Assembly: GCA_030673965.1 (NCBI GenBank) | Contig: JAUTCN010000009.1 | Location: 1-64,000 of the forward strand | Reading direction: 5' to 3' | Length of the DNA: 64,000 nucleotides | Source of the DNA: Fusobacterium sp. JB019 | GTDB taxonomy: Bacteria > Fusobacteriota > Fusobacteriia > Fusobacteriales > Fusobacteriaceae | In this document: piece after piece, positions 48,148 to 57,442 of the stretch | Position numbering within the stretch: the first letter of the stretch is position 1 | Layout: each line of letters starts with the position of its first letter | Notes under the pieces: generated by a model | What the model was told of the DNA's origin: nothing | The model's input: only the letters and a program-made list of their open reading frames with translations | Database searches by the model: none | Program-made: the position numbers and the translations under genes

Positions 48148-48947
48148 GGGTCTATAATATTTGGTGTTGGTATTTGTAAAAAAATACTAGCACCTTTATT
48201 TTTTGCAAAAAAAATTGAGACAAATAAAAAAATCCATTACAATTAAGTTGCGAAAATAAAAGAAAGGATGTGATTTATTTGTCTCATAATTATTCTATCA
48301 GATCTTTGTTAAATTTAAAAGATAATAATATATTTTTTAAAAATAATTTTGTAAAGAATATTAATATTAAAGGAGTTACATCTAAAGTTTTTTTAGCTGA
48401 ACTTACTTATTCTCCTGCGCATTGTGAATGTTGCGGTTTAATAATAACTCTATTATTAAATATGGGTTTAAAAATACTTTAATTAAACTTCCTATAATTT
48501 CTAATTACAACACTTATATTAAATTAAAAAAGCAAAGATTTCTTTGCAAAGAATGTGGAAAGACTTTTACTGCTAAGACTTCGCTAGTTAATAAACATTG
48601 CTTTATATCAAATCAAACTAAACTAGCTGTTGCTAATGAAGCTAAACTTAAAATTTTCAAGTCATCATATGCTAACTTCAATAAAGACATATATTAAATA
48701 TTTACCTTATATTAAAAATAGTTTAACTTATCCTTTTTCTAATGGACCTATTGAAGGAATTAATAATAAAATAAAGGTTATTAATCGAATTGCCTTTGGA
48801 TATCGTAGCTTTTATCACTTAAGAAATAGAATTTTAATTTATAGTAACTTAACAACAATAAAAATTCCTTCAGCATAAAGCTGAAGAAACAAAAATTATT
48901 ATTTAATTTTTTTATTTTTCTCCACCAACACCAGTTGACAAAGAACC
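48148..48947 (+). mobile_element. Internally deleted ISL3-family element, 800 bp, with 8-bp target duplication
   Basis: Imperfect terminal inverted repeats: GGGTCTATAATATTTGGTG at the left and GGTTCTTTGTCAACTGGTG (reverse strand) at the right. The flanks are AAAAAGAA on both sides (48140-48147 and 48948-48955), a perfect 8-bp duplication. The transposase inside is frameshifted and lacks its central catalytic part, so the copy is not autonomous. It is inserted between the OmpA-like gene and its terminator hairpin. Confidence 0.9.
48270..48878 (+). pseudogene. Frameshifted, internally deleted ISL3-family transposase
   Basis: Three frames carry consecutive pieces. The N-terminus reads HNYSIRSLLNLKDNN...SPAHCECCG (48280-48435). 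The zinc-finger continuation KKQRFLCKECGKTFTAKTS lies in another frame (48440-48660). The C-terminus SNGPIEGINNKIKVINRIAF plus YHLRNRI follows (48735-48830). The central DDE catalytic region between the finger and the C-terminus is missing, so no active enzyme can be made. Confidence 0.88.
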
Positions 48948-48953
48948 AAAAAG

Positions 48954-48985
48954 AAAAAGTTACTGTGAATTCACAGTAACTTTTT
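48954..48985. terminator. Bidirectional terminator between the OmpA-like gene and etfA
   Basis: A 16-bp perfect palindrome centred on GAATTC (arms AAAAAGTTACTGTGAA/TTCACAGTAACTTTTT), flanked by A and T runs. Confidence 0.9.
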
Positions 48986-49003
48986 TATTATTTTCTTTGA
49001 AAA

Positions 49004-50017
49004 CTATTTATTTGCATTAACTTTTTTTAATTCTTCTCCAAGTAAAGCTGCTATTTTATTAGCATCCCCAACTATTCCTAAGTCAGCAACATCAAATATT
49101 GCAGCTCCTTCATCTTTATTTATAGCAACAATATATTCAGATTCTTCCATTCCTGCAACGTGTTGAATCGCTCCTGAAATTCCACAAGCAAAATAAATAT
49201 CAGGTCTTACTGTTTTTCCTGTTTGACCTACTTGTCTATCATGCTCTATATATCCAGCATCTACAGCTGCTCTTGAAGCTGAAACTGTTGCTCCTATTTC
49301 TTGAGCTACCGCTTCTAGATTTTTAAAGTTTTCAGCAGAACCAATTCCTCTTCCACCAGAAACTAATATCTTAGCTTCTGAAATATCAACTTTATTTTTA
49401 GCTTCTTTAACAACTTCTAAAACTTTAACTTTTAATTTAGATGTATCTAAAGCAAAATCAAATTTTTCAATTTCTCCTTTTCTAGCGTCATCTCTTTCTA
49501 ATTTTTGCATAACTCCTGGTCTTACAGTTGACATTTGAGGTCTATGATTAGGAGAAATAATAGTCGCCATTAAGTTTCCACCAAATGCAGGTCTTGTCAT
49601 TTCTAATCTTTTGAACTCATCATCAGATATTTCTAATTTTGTACAATCTGCAGTTAATCCACATACCATTCTTGAAGATACTCTAGGTGCTAAATCTCTT
49701 CCTAAAGTTGTAGCTCCAAATAGAACTATTTCTGGTTTTTTTGCATCTATTATTGCTTTGAAAGCTTGTGCATAAGCTTCTGTTCCGTATATTTTTAATT
49801 CTGGTTTATCAACAACTAATACCTTATCTGCACCGTAAGCTACTAATTCTTTTGCTAATCCTTCTATTTCTGATCCTATTAATGCTGCAGTAACAGGTAC
49901 ATTTAATTTTCCAGCTAATTCTTTTGCTTTTCCTATTAACTCTATCCCTACTTTTTGTAATTGCCCATCTCTTTGTTCAGCAAATACAACTATTCCTTTA
50001 TAATCGCTTAAATTCAT
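49004..50017 (-). CDS. etfA: Electron transfer flavoprotein alpha subunit
   Basis: EtfA binds FAD and, with EtfB and butyryl-CoA dehydrogenase, carries out flavin-dependent electron transfer. The FAD-binding C-terminal part shows LVSGGRGIGSAENFKNLEAVA, GATVSASRAAVDAGYI, RQVGQTGKTVRPDIYFACGISGAIQH and INKDEGAAIFDVADLGIVGD. Starting at ATG 50017 (after AAAGGAG) gives 337 residues. It is last in bcd-etfB-etfA. Confidence 0.96.
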   Translation of the reverse strand: MNLSDYKGIVVFAEQRDGQLQKVGIELIGKAKELAGKLNVPVTAALIGSEIEGLAKELVAYGADKVLVVDKPELKIYGTEAYAQAFKAIIDAKKPEIVLFGATTLGRDLAPRVSSRMVCGLTADCTKLEISDDEFKRLEMTRPAFGGNLMATIISPNHRPQMSTVRPGVMQKLERDDARKGEIEKFDFALDTSKLKVKVLEVVKEAKNKVDISEAKILVSGGRGIGSAENFKNLEAVAQEIGATVSASRAAVDAGYIEHDRQVGQTGKTVRPDIYFACGISGAIQHVAGMEESEYIVAINKDEGAAIFDVADLGIVGDANKIAALLGEELKKVNANK

Positions 50018-50058
50018 TATTCTATCTCCTTTTCTCAAGAATTTTTCTTCGTTTTTAA

Positions 50059-50847
50059 CTATATAACGAATTTTTCTTTTAATTTTTCTACAATTAAGTT
50101 TACAGCTTGTTTTGTATCTAAGTCATTAAACACTTTCCCTGCTTGTTTAGCACCTTTTGTAAATGATTTTTTAACCTGTGTTGGAGAACCTTTTAATCCT
50201 AGTTTTTCTGCTTCAATTTTAACGTTTTCAGTTGTCCAAACTTCAACTTCCTTGTTAAAAGCATCAACTATGTTTCCAACTCTCATATATCTAGGTTGAT
50301 TAGCTTCAGCTAATACTGTTACTAAAGCTGGTAATTCAGCTTCTAATAAATAGTATCCATCTTCAACTACTCTTTTCACTTTAATTGTTTTTGCATCTTC
50401 GTTATACTCTAATTCTTTTAAATAAGAGATTTGAGGTATTCCTAAATGTTCAGCTATTTGTGGTCCTACTTGAGCTGTATCTCCATCAATAGCTTGTCTT
50501 CCAGCTATTATTAAATCATAATCAATTTCTCTTAAAGCTGCTGCTAGAGCATTAGATGTTGCTAAAGTATCTGCTCCTGCAAATTTTCTATCTGTTAATA
50601 ATATTGCTCTATCAACACCCATAGCATATGCTTCTCTTAAAATAGCATCTGCTTGAGGAGGTCCCATTGTAATTACTGTTACGTGAGCCCCATACATATC
50701 TTTTAATTTTAATGCTTCTTCTAGTCCACCTTTATCGTCTGGGTTCATTATACTAGGAACCCCATCTCTAATTAATGTTCCTTTTACTGGATCTAGTTTT
50801 ATTTCTGTTGTATCTGGAACTTGTTTTATACAAACTACTATATTCAT
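50059..50847 (-). CDS. etfB: Electron transfer flavoprotein beta subunit
   Basis: 262 residues with MNIVVCIKQVPDTTEIKLDP, PSIMNPDDKGGLEEAL, VITMGPPQADAILREAYAMGVD and IAGRQAIDGDTAQVGPQIAEHLG. Clostridial EtfBA-Bcd complexes bifurcate electrons from NADH to ferredoxin and crotonyl-CoA; whether this one does is inferred from the operon. Confidence 0.96.
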   Translation of the reverse strand: MNIVVCIKQVPDTTEIKLDPVKGTLIRDGVPSIMNPDDKGGLEEALKLKDMYGAHVTVITMGPPQADAILREAYAMGVDRAILLTDRKFAGADTLATSNALAAALREIDYDLIIAGRQAIDGDTAQVGPQIAEHLGIPQISYLKELEYNEDAKTIKVKRVVEDGYYLLEAELPALVTVLAEANQPRYMRVGNIVDAFNKEVEVWTTENVKIEAEKLGLKGSPTQVKKSFTKGAKQAGKVFNDLDTKQAVNLIVEKLKEKFVI

Positions 50848-50892
50848 TTTCTATCCTCCAATATTTTTCAATATGTTCATTACCTTTTATTC

Positions 50893-52038
50893 TTATCTAA
50901 ATAAGTTTCCTGCTATTACCATTCTTTGAACTTCTGAAGTTCCTTCATAGATTTCAGTTATTTTTGCGTCTCTCATCATTCTTTCAACTGGATATTCTCT
51001 TGTATATCCATATCCACCATGATATTGTACAGCCTTTGTTGTTACTTCCATAGCTGTTTCAGCTGCAAATAATTTAGCTCTTGCTGCATCTATGGAATAA
51101 GGTAATCCTGCACTCTCTTTCCATGCTGCTTTATAAACTAATAATCTTGAAGCTTCTACTTTTACTTCCATATCAGCGATTTGGAATTGAGTATTTTGGA
51201 ATTTAGCTATAGCTCTTCCAAATTGTTTTCTTTCTTTAGTATAAGCTACAACTTCATCTAAAGCTCCTTGAGCTAAACCTAAAGCTTGAGATGCTATTCC
51301 TATTCTTCCTCCATCAAGAGTCATCATAGCAATTTTAAATCCTTTTCCTTCTTTTCCTAATAAGTTTTCATGTGGTAATCTAACATCTTCAAATATTAAT
51401 TCACAAGTTGCAGATCCTTTTATTCCTAATTTTTTCTCCTTTTTACCAATAGAGAATCCTGGAGTTCCTTCTTCAATAATGAATGCAGAAATTCCTTTTA
51501 ATCCTTTAGATTTATCTGTCATAGCAAAAATAACATATACATCTGCATACCCTGCATTTGTTATGAATATTTTTGAACCATTAATTATCCATTCGTTTGT
51601 TTCAGGGTCTAAATGAGCAGTTGTTTGTTGTCCTGCAGCATCTGTTCCTGCGTTTGGTTCTGTTAATCCGAATGCCCCTATCCATTCCCCTTTTGCCATT
51701 TTAGGAATGTATTTTTGTTTTTGTTCTTCTGTACCAAAGTGTAATATTGGCCATGTTCCTAATGATGTATGAGCTGATACTATAACTCCTGTTGTTCCAC
51801 AAACTCTTGATAATTCTTCAACAGCCATAGAGTACATTAAGTTATCTCCACCTGCTCCTCCATATTCTTTTGGAACTGGTATTCCCATTATTCCAATTTC
51901 TGCCATTTTTTTAACAGTTTCAACTGGGAATCTTTCCTCTTCGTCTACTTCAGCAGCCAAAGGTTTTACTTCTTTTTCAGCAAATTCTCTTATCATTTGT
52001 CTGAAAAGTTCATGTGTTTTAGGTATATTGAATTCCAT
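50893..52038 (-). CDS. bcd: Acyl-CoA dehydrogenase, probable butyryl-CoA dehydrogenase
   Basis: Reduces crotonyl-CoA to butyryl-CoA using FAD. Family blocks are AEKEVKPLAAEVDEEERFP, GAFGLTEPNAGTDAAGQQT, YVIFAMTDKSKGLKGISAF, KKLGIKGSATCELIFEDV and YGYTREYPVERMMRDAKITEIYEGTSE, which includes the catalytic Glu (EGTSE). The ATG at 52038 follows AGGAGG, giving 381 residues. It is the first gene of bcd-etfB-etfA. A promoter TTGCAC-N18-TAAAAT lies near 52090-52120. Confidence 0.94.
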   Translation of the reverse strand: MEFNIPKTHELFRQMIREFAEKEVKPLAAEVDEEERFPVETVKKMAEIGIMGIPVPKEYGGAGGDNLMYSMAVEELSRVCGTTGVIVSAHTSLGTWPILHFGTEEQKQKYIPKMAKGEWIGAFGLTEPNAGTDAAGQQTTAHLDPETNEWIINGSKIFITNAGYADVYVIFAMTDKSKGLKGISAFIIEEGTPGFSIGKKEKKLGIKGSATCELIFEDVRLPHENLLGKEGKGFKIAMMTLDGGRIGIASQALGLAQGALDEVVAYTKERKQFGRAIAKFQNTQFQIADMEVKVEASRLLVYKAAWKESAGLPYSIDAARAKLFAAETAMEVTTKAVQYHGGYGYTREYPVERMMRDAKITEIYEGTSEVQRMVIAGNLFR

Positions 52039-52130
52039 TCTCTCTAATCCTCCTATATTTTTTTGACTAAAAATCCTCAATAACTATTTTACTACATTTT
52101 AATCTATTAGTGCAACATTTTTTTGTAATC

Positions 52131-52164
52131 AAAACTTATCGATGATATATCACCGATAAGTTTT
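52131..52164 (-). terminator. Terminator after thl
   Basis: AAAACTTATCG/CGATAAGTTTT stem with T run on the minus strand, between thl and bcd. Confidence 0.85.
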
Positions 52165-52198
52165 GAGATTTCAAATTTATTAATTTTTTAAAAACTTT

Positions 52199-53410
52199 CT
52201 ATTTATCTCTTTTTAATATTACCGCTACAGACATTCCTCCACCAATACATAGAGTTGCTAAACCATAAGTAAGATCTCTTTTTTCCATTTCATATAAAAG
52301 AGTTACTAAGATTCTGTTTCCTGAGCATCCTACTGGATGCCCTAAAGCAATTGCTCCTCCATTTACATTAGTTCTTTCTAGCATCCATTCTTTAGTTACA
52401 TCATGTTCTTCACACACTTCTCTTAAAACTCCTAAAGATTGAGATGCAAAAGCTTCGTTTAATTCAAATAATTCTATATCTTTAAGACTCATTTTAGCTT
52501 TTTTCAATACGTCTCTTATAGCTGCAACTGGTCCCATACCCATAATTGCTGGATCTACTCCACCTTGTCCAACTGCAAATACTTCTGCTTTTGGAGTTAA
52601 ATTATTTTCTTTTAATGCTTCCTCAGATGCTAATAATACAGCTGAAGCTCCATCATTTAATCCAGATGCATTTCCTGCTGTAACAGTTCCATCCTTTTTA
52701 AATGCTGGTCTTAATTTTGCTAATTTTTCTAGTGTTGATTTTCTATTTGGATGCTCATCTCTAGCAAACATTTTTGTTTCTTTTCTATTTACCTTAACTT
52801 CTATTGGAACTATCTCATCATCAAATCTTCCAGAATCAACTGCTTTAATAGCTCTTCTTTGTGATTCATAAGCAAAAGCATCTTGCTCTTCTCTTGAAAT
52901 GTTATATTTATCTACTATATTTTCAGCTGTTATACCCATGTGATAACCATGGAATGCATCAGTTAGTCCATCTGAAACCATATGGTCTATTAATTTTAAA
53001 TCTCCCATTTTCACACCAGTTCTTGCTGATGCAGGTAATACAAATCCTGCTTGAGACATTGATTCAACTCCACCTGCTAAAATTAAATTTGATTGTCCAC
53101 ATTTAATTTCACAATAAGCTAAATAAACTGATTTTAATCCTGAACCACAAATCATGTTAATTGAGTATCCTGGTACTTCTTGAGGAACTCCAGCTTTTAT
53201 TGAAGTTTGTCTTCCTATTCCTTGCTTATGACCTGCATGTAAAACATTTCCCATAACAACTTCATCAAGTTTTGCTGGATTTATTTTTGTTTCATCTATT
53301 ATAGCTTTAACTATATGAGCCCCTAAATCTCCTGGTTGAACACCTTTAAGACTTCCTAGGAAACTTCCAATCGCTGTTCTTTTCGCTTCTACTAAATATA
53401 CTTTTGACAT
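52199..53410 (-). CDS. thlA: Acetyl-CoA acetyltransferase (thiolase)
   Basis: Condenses two acetyl-CoA to acetoacetyl-CoA. Catalytic Cys89-type residue in SINMICGSGLKS, His/Gly block in NVNGGAIALGHPVGCSG, and second Cys in LATLCIGGGMSVA. The length is 403. It is a monocistronic gene, with a conserved palindrome at its promoter (53507-53544) that is also found before crt. Confidence 0.96.
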   Translation of the reverse strand: MSKVYLVEAKRTAIGSFLGSLKGVQPGDLGAHIVKAIIDETKINPAKLDEVVMGNVLHAGHKQGIGRQTSIKAGVPQEVPGYSINMICGSGLKSVYLAYCEIKCGQSNLILAGGVESMSQAGFVLPASARTGVKMGDLKLIDHMVSDGLTDAFHGYHMGITAENIVDKYNISREEQDAFAYESQRRAIKAVDSGRFDDEIVPIEVKVNRKETKMFARDEHPNRKSTLEKLAKLRPAFKKDGTVTAGNASGLNDGASAVLLASEEALKENNLTPKAEVFAVGQGGVDPAIMGMGPVAAIRDVLKKAKMSLKDIELFELNEAFASQSLGVLREVCEEHDVTKEWMLERTNVNGGAIALGHPVGCSGNRILVTLLYEMEKRDLTYGLATLCIGGGMSVAVILKRDK

Positions 53411-53506
53411 TTTTTCCTCCTGAATTAACTTTATATTTAAATTATTTTTTCCAATTTCATTAAATAATTTTCTTTAAAAATTTATTTTTACAAAAACTAC
53501 CTTTCA

Positions 53507-53544
53507 ATTATATTGCATCTTCACTTTTTTTAAAAATATATTTT
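53507..53544 (-). promoter_or_regulatory. thl promoter with shared palindromic operator
   Basis: TATAAT (53507-53512) lies 20 nt downstream of the perfect palindrome AAAATATATTTT (53533-53544). The same pair with the same spacing stands upstream of crt (55440-55477). Confidence 0.6.
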
Positions 53545-53632
53545 ATATATATTTAAACTGTTTTGATTTAATTTTAATCTATATGCTCCTTTTGCGCTCA
53601 TAGTTTAGACTGAAAATTTTCAACTTTAATAA

Positions 53633-53667
53633 AATAGGCTTGAACTTATCTTCAAGCCTATTTTTTT
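53633..53667 (-). terminator. Terminator after hbd
   Basis: AAATAGGCTTGAA/TTCAAGCCTATTT stem with T run on the minus strand. Confidence 0.9.
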
Positions 53668-53674
53668 CAAATAA

Positions 53675-54514
53675 TTACTTCGAATAATTATAGAAACCTT
53701 CTCCTGTTTTCATTCCTAACTTATGTCCACGAACCATTTTTCTTAACAATGGATGTGGTCTGTATTTTGTATCTCCCATTTCATTATATAGCACTTCCAT
53801 TATCGCCAAACATACGTCAAGTCCTATTAAATCTCCTAAAGCTAATGGTCCAATAGGGTGATTACAACCTAACTTCATAGCTGCATCTATCCCTTCAACA
53901 CTAGCTACTCCTTCTGCATAAATACCTATAGCTTCATTTACCATTGGTATTAATATCCTATTAACAACAAAACCTGGAGCTTCCTCAACCTGAACAGGAA
54001 CTTTCCCTATTTCCTCTGATATTTCTTTTATCTTTTCAACTACTTCTTCCGGAGTATTTAATCCCGCTATAACTTCCACTAATTTCATTACTGGTACAGG
54101 GTTGAAAAAATGCATCCCTATTACAGGTCTTCTTAGTCCAGATCCTATCTCAGTTATAGATAATGATGATGTATTAGTTGCGAAAATTGTTTCTTCTTTA
54201 CAAATTTCATCTAACTCTCTAAAAGTTTGTTTTTTTATCTCCATATTTTCAATAGCTGCTTCTATAACTAAATCACATTCTTTACAGATTTCTTTTGTTC
54301 CAGTTGTTATTCTTTCTAAGATATTATTAGCGTCAGAAGCTTCCATTTTCCCTTTAGAAACTTTTCTCTCTAATCCTTTTGCTATCTTAGCTTTTCCTTT
54401 TGCTGCAAACTCTTCATTAATGTCACATAGCATAACCTCATATCCATTAGTTTGTGCAAATGTTTGTGCAATCCCTGAACCCATTGTTCCTGCTCCAATA
54501 ACACCTATCTTCAT
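53675..54514 (-). CDS. hbd: 3-hydroxybutyryl-CoA dehydrogenase
   Basis: Reduces acetoacetyl-CoA to 3-hydroxybutyryl-CoA. NAD(P)-binding motif VIGAGTMGSGIAQTFA, then FATNTSSLSITEI, GMHFFNPVPVMKLVEVI (with the catalytic His) and APGFVVNRILIPMVNEA. The length of 279 matches the short clostridial Hbd. It follows crt by 29 nt. Confidence 0.96.
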   Translation of the reverse strand: MKIGVIGAGTMGSGIAQTFAQTNGYEVMLCDINEEFAAKGKAKIAKGLERKVSKGKMEASDANNILERITTGTKEICKECDLVIEAAIENMEIKKQTFRELDEICKEETIFATNTSSLSITEIGSGLRRPVIGMHFFNPVPVMKLVEVIAGLNTPEEVVEKIKEISEEIGKVPVQVEEAPGFVVNRILIPMVNEAIGIYAEGVASVEGIDAAMKLGCNHPIGPLALGDLIGLDVCLAIMEVLYNEMGDTKYRPHPLLRKMVRGHKLGMKTGEGFYNYSK

Positions 54515-54543
54515 TTCAAATCCTCCTAATTTATTTTTATTAA

Positions 54544-55320
54544 CTATTTATTTATAAATCCTTCTACTTTTTTCTTTTCTAAAAAAGCTTTCATTCCATT
54601 TTTCTGGTCTTGAGTCTCAAAACAACTTCCAAATAATTTTTCTTCTACAATAATAGCTTCATCCATATTTAAAGAAATTCCTTCATTTATAGCTTTTTTG
54701 CAAGCTCTTACAGCTATTGGTGCATTCCTATATATTTTTTTAGCTATTTTTTTAGCTTCATTTATCAATTCTTCACTTGAACAAACTTTATTTACTAATC
54801 CTATTCTAAAAGCTTCCTCCGCTTTTATATTAGAAGCTGTATAAATCATTTCCTTAGCTTTTCCTATTCCTATTGTTCTAGCTAATCTTTGAGTCCCTCC
54901 AAATCCAGGAGTTATACCTAAGCCAACCTCCGGTTGACCAAACAAAGCGTTTTCTGAACATATTCTAATATCACAGCTCAAAGAAAGTTCACAACCTCCC
55001 CCTAGAGCAAACCCATTTACTGCCGCTATAACGGGCACCTGAAATGTTTCTAATTTTCTAAAAACATCATTTCCCATCTTACCAAAAACTTCCCCTTCTG
55101 ATTTTGTTAATTTACTCATCTCAGAAATATCCGCTCCTGCAACAAAAGATTTAGAACCACTCCCTGTTAAAATAAGAGCTCTTGTCTTTTCTAAATCAAC
55201 ATCGTCAAGAACTTTATTTAGCATTTCTAAAACATCAGTATTTAAAGCATTCAAGGCTTTAGGACGATTAATAGTAATCACCCCGATAAAACCATCTTGT
55301 TCATATTTAACAAATTCCAT
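54544..55320 (-). CDS. crt: Crotonase (3-hydroxybutyryl-CoA dehydratase)
   Basis: Dehydrates 3-hydroxybutyryl-CoA to crotonyl-CoA. The oxyanion-hole block is SFVAGADISEM, then AAVNGFALGGGCELSLSCDIRI and GQPEVGLGITPGFGGTQRLAR, with the two catalytic Glu in CELSL and QPEVG. The length of 258 is standard. It heads crt-hbd. A long 577-nt region precedes it. Confidence 0.95.
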   Translation of the reverse strand: MEFVKYEQDGFIGVITINRPKALNALNTDVLEMLNKVLDDVDLEKTRALILTGSGSKSFVAGADISEMSKLTKSEGEVFGKMGNDVFRKLETFQVPVIAAVNGFALGGGCELSLSCDIRICSENALFGQPEVGLGITPGFGGTQRLARTIGIGKAKEMIYTASNIKAEEAFRIGLVNKVCSSEELINEAKKIAKKIYRNAPIAVRACKKAINEGISLNMDEAIIVEEKLFGSCFETQDQKNGMKAFLEKKKVEGFINK

Positions 55321-55439
55321 AAGATTTCCTCCTTAATGTACTAATGAATTTGATAACTTTTTCATCATTTTCAAGATAAATTTTTGCTTTTAGTTTTACA
55401 CAAATTTTTTTAGGTTATCTCTTTTTCAAAATATAACTA

Positions 55440-55477
55440 ATTATATTGCAAATTTGACCATTTTAAAAATATATTTT
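55440..55477 (-). promoter_or_regulatory. crt promoter with shared palindromic operator
   Basis: TATAAT (55440-55445) is 20 nt downstream of AAAATATATTTT (55466-55477), as in the thl promoter. The flanks are also alike: TGCAATATAATT, and ATATATAAAATATATTTTT upstream. Confidence 0.6.
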
Positions 55478-55864
55478 ATATATATGTTACCCTAATTTTC
55501 AAATTTTTTGCTTTTTAGATCTTTTGTTTATCATTGCTCCAATAAACTTTCAAATAAAAGATTCTCTTGATAACGAGTAAATTTGTCTGAGCTTTTATGA
55601 ATCATTTCTCTTAAAAAAACTTAAATTTTCAGTCTGTTTTTATAAATTTTTTATCGTGCTCTCTTTTATGCTACTAGATATTTTTTAAATAATTATTTTC
55701 TTTGACTTTTAATATTAACTCCTCAAGTATCAATTATATGCTAATCAGTTATAAATATCAAGACCACTCACAATTTAAATTTTATTTTTCAGCATTTTTT
55801 ATTTATAACTACCGAAATTAATAAAGATAACCTCAAAACCATTATAACATTTTAATGATTAGCT

Positions 55865-55894
55865 AAAAAAAGAAAGCTTTCTCTTTCTTTTTTT
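55865..55894 (-). terminator. Terminator after ispF
   Basis: AAAAAAAGAAAG/CTTTCTTTTTTT hairpin with a 6-nt loop, just after the ispF stop in the minus direction. Confidence 0.7.
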
Positions 55895-55897
55895 AGA

Positions 55898-56389
55898 TTA
55901 AGCTTTCTTTTTTTGTTTTTTATTTAATATCAAAACGCAATAACTTTTTATTCCTTCTTCTCTTCCTGTAAATCCTAAGTTTTCTTCTGTTGTTGCTTTA
56001 ACACTTATATTTGATATCTCTGTCTTTAAAATTTCTGAAATATTTTTTCTCATTTCTTTTAAATAATTCTTTAATTTAGGTTTTTGAGTCACAATTATGG
56101 AATCCAAATTTCCTATCTCATATCCTTCTATATCCATAATATTTTTAACTTTTTTTAATAAAATTTTACTATCTATATTTAAATATTCTTTATTATTATC
56201 TGGAAAGTGTTGGCCTATATCCCCCAAAGCTAATGCTCCTAATATCGCATCTATAATTGCATGCAACAAAACATCTGCATCTGAATGTCCTAGCAATCCA
56301 ACCTTATAAGGAATCTCTACTCCACCTAAAATAAGTTTTCTCCCTTCTTTAAATCTATGTACATCATAACCATTTCCTATTCTAATCAT
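55898..56389 (-). CDS. ispF: 2-C-methyl-D-erythritol 2,4-cyclodiphosphate synthase
   Basis: An enzyme of the non-mevalonate isoprenoid pathway. The metal-binding [39 protein letters not shown] and [14 protein letters not shown] are diagnostic. The length of 163 is standard. It follows rfaE1 by 2 nt. Confidence 0.97.
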   Translation of the reverse strand: MIRIGNGYDVHRFKEGRKLILGGVEIPYKVGLLGHSDADVLLHAIIDAILGALALGDIGQHFPDNNKEYLNIDSKILLKKVKNIMDIEGYEIGNLDSIIVTQKPKLKNYLKEMRKNISEILKTEISNISVKATTEENLGFTGREEGIKSYCVLILNKKQKKKA

Positions 56390-56391
56390 AA

Positions 56392-57381
56392 CTATTCAAC
56401 TTCTTTTCCATAAATTTCATCATAAAAATCTATTATTTGTTCTTTTGTCGCTGTAGATGTTCCTATTTTCCCAACAACTATTCCTGCTGCTGTATTTGCA
56501 ATCTTGGCAGCCTCCTCCCAAGAAGCTCCTGCTGCTTTTGATAGTGTATAAACTGAAATTACTGTATCTCCAGCTCCTGTAACATCAAAAACTTCTTTCG
56601 CAAAAGTAGGAATATTTGTTACACCATTATCATCATATAAACTAACTCCTTCTTCGCTTCTAGTTATTAATAAATTTTCTAATTTTAACATGTCTCTTAT
56701 ATCTGTTCCAACCTCATTGATATCCATATTTTCAGAATTTTTTAGACATAAAAAAGCTTCCTTTTTATTAGGAGTCATTGAAGACGCCCCTACATAATTT
56801 TTTATATTTGAAGGCTTTGGATCAACGGTTATTATTTTATTGTTTTGTTTTGCTAATTTTATTATTTCTCGAGATAATCTAGGAGTTAATACACCCTTAT
56901 TATAATCAGATAATATTATTGCATCTATATTATTAATATTATTTCTTATATTTTCTAGTATTGCTTCTTCTAATAAATCATCTATATTTGTAGGATCTTC
57001 CCAATCGATTCTTAATAATTGTTGATTTCCTCCTAAAATTCTTCTTTTTACAATAGTCGGCCTTTCTTCACTTTTTATAATCCCAGAAATTTCTACTCCT
57101 ATTTTTTTCATAGATCTTAATAATTTATCTCCATCTATATCATCGCCTACCATACCATAGCAATATGTCTTTACTCCCAAAGTAGATAAATTATTTATTA
57201 CGTTTCCAGCACCACCTAATACAAACTTTTCTTTCTTTATTAATACTACCGGAACTGGAGCCTCCGGCGAAACTCTTTCAACTGTTCCTATTAAATAATC
57301 ATCTAACATTATATCCCCAACAACAGCAATTTTTAGTTTATTAAAATTAGAAAGTATTGTCTTGAATCTGTTTTTATTCAT
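56392..57381 (-). CDS. rfaE1: D-glycero-beta-D-manno-heptose-7-phosphate kinase (RfaE domain I)
   Basis: Phosphorylates heptose 7-phosphate for LPS inner-core heptose, which implies an outer membrane. It is a PfkB-fold enzyme: [53 protein letters not shown] and the C-terminal [16 protein letters not shown] with the catalytic Asp. No adenylyltransferase domain II is fused. The ATG at 57381, after GGAGG, gives 329 residues; the in-frame TTG further up is rejected. Confidence 0.92.
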   Translation of the reverse strand: MNKNRFKTILSNFNKLKIAVVGDIMLDDYLIGTVERVSPEAPVPVVLIKKEKFVLGGAGNVINNLSTLGVKTYCYGMVGDDIDGDKLLRSMKKIGVEISGIIKSEERPTIVKRRILGGNQQLLRIDWEDPTNIDDLLEEAILENIRNNINNIDAIILSDYNKGVLTPRLSREIIKLAKQNNKIITVDPKPSNIKNYVGASSMTPNKKEAFLCLKNSENMDINEVGTDIRDMLKLENLLITRSEEGVSLYDDNGVTNIPTFAKEVFDVTGAGDTVISVYTLSKAAGASWEEAAKIANTAAGIVVGKIGTSTATKEQIIDFYDEIYGKEVE

Positions 57382-57442
57382 AAACTCCTCCAATTAATAT
57401 TTATATCTAACATTTTACTAAGAATTTTAAATAATATCAATA

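Larger units (their letters stand above)
55321..55897. other. 577-nt gene-poor region upstream of crt
   Basis: It holds the crt promoter/operator (55440-55477) and the ispF terminator (55865-55894). Between 55480 and 55860 no full gene is visible. One 24-codon minus-strand ORF (55531-55605) may be a relic or a leader peptide. Confidence 0.6.

Noticed and set aside
54102-54557. 151-codon plus-strand ORF
   Set aside because: It is antisense to hbd.
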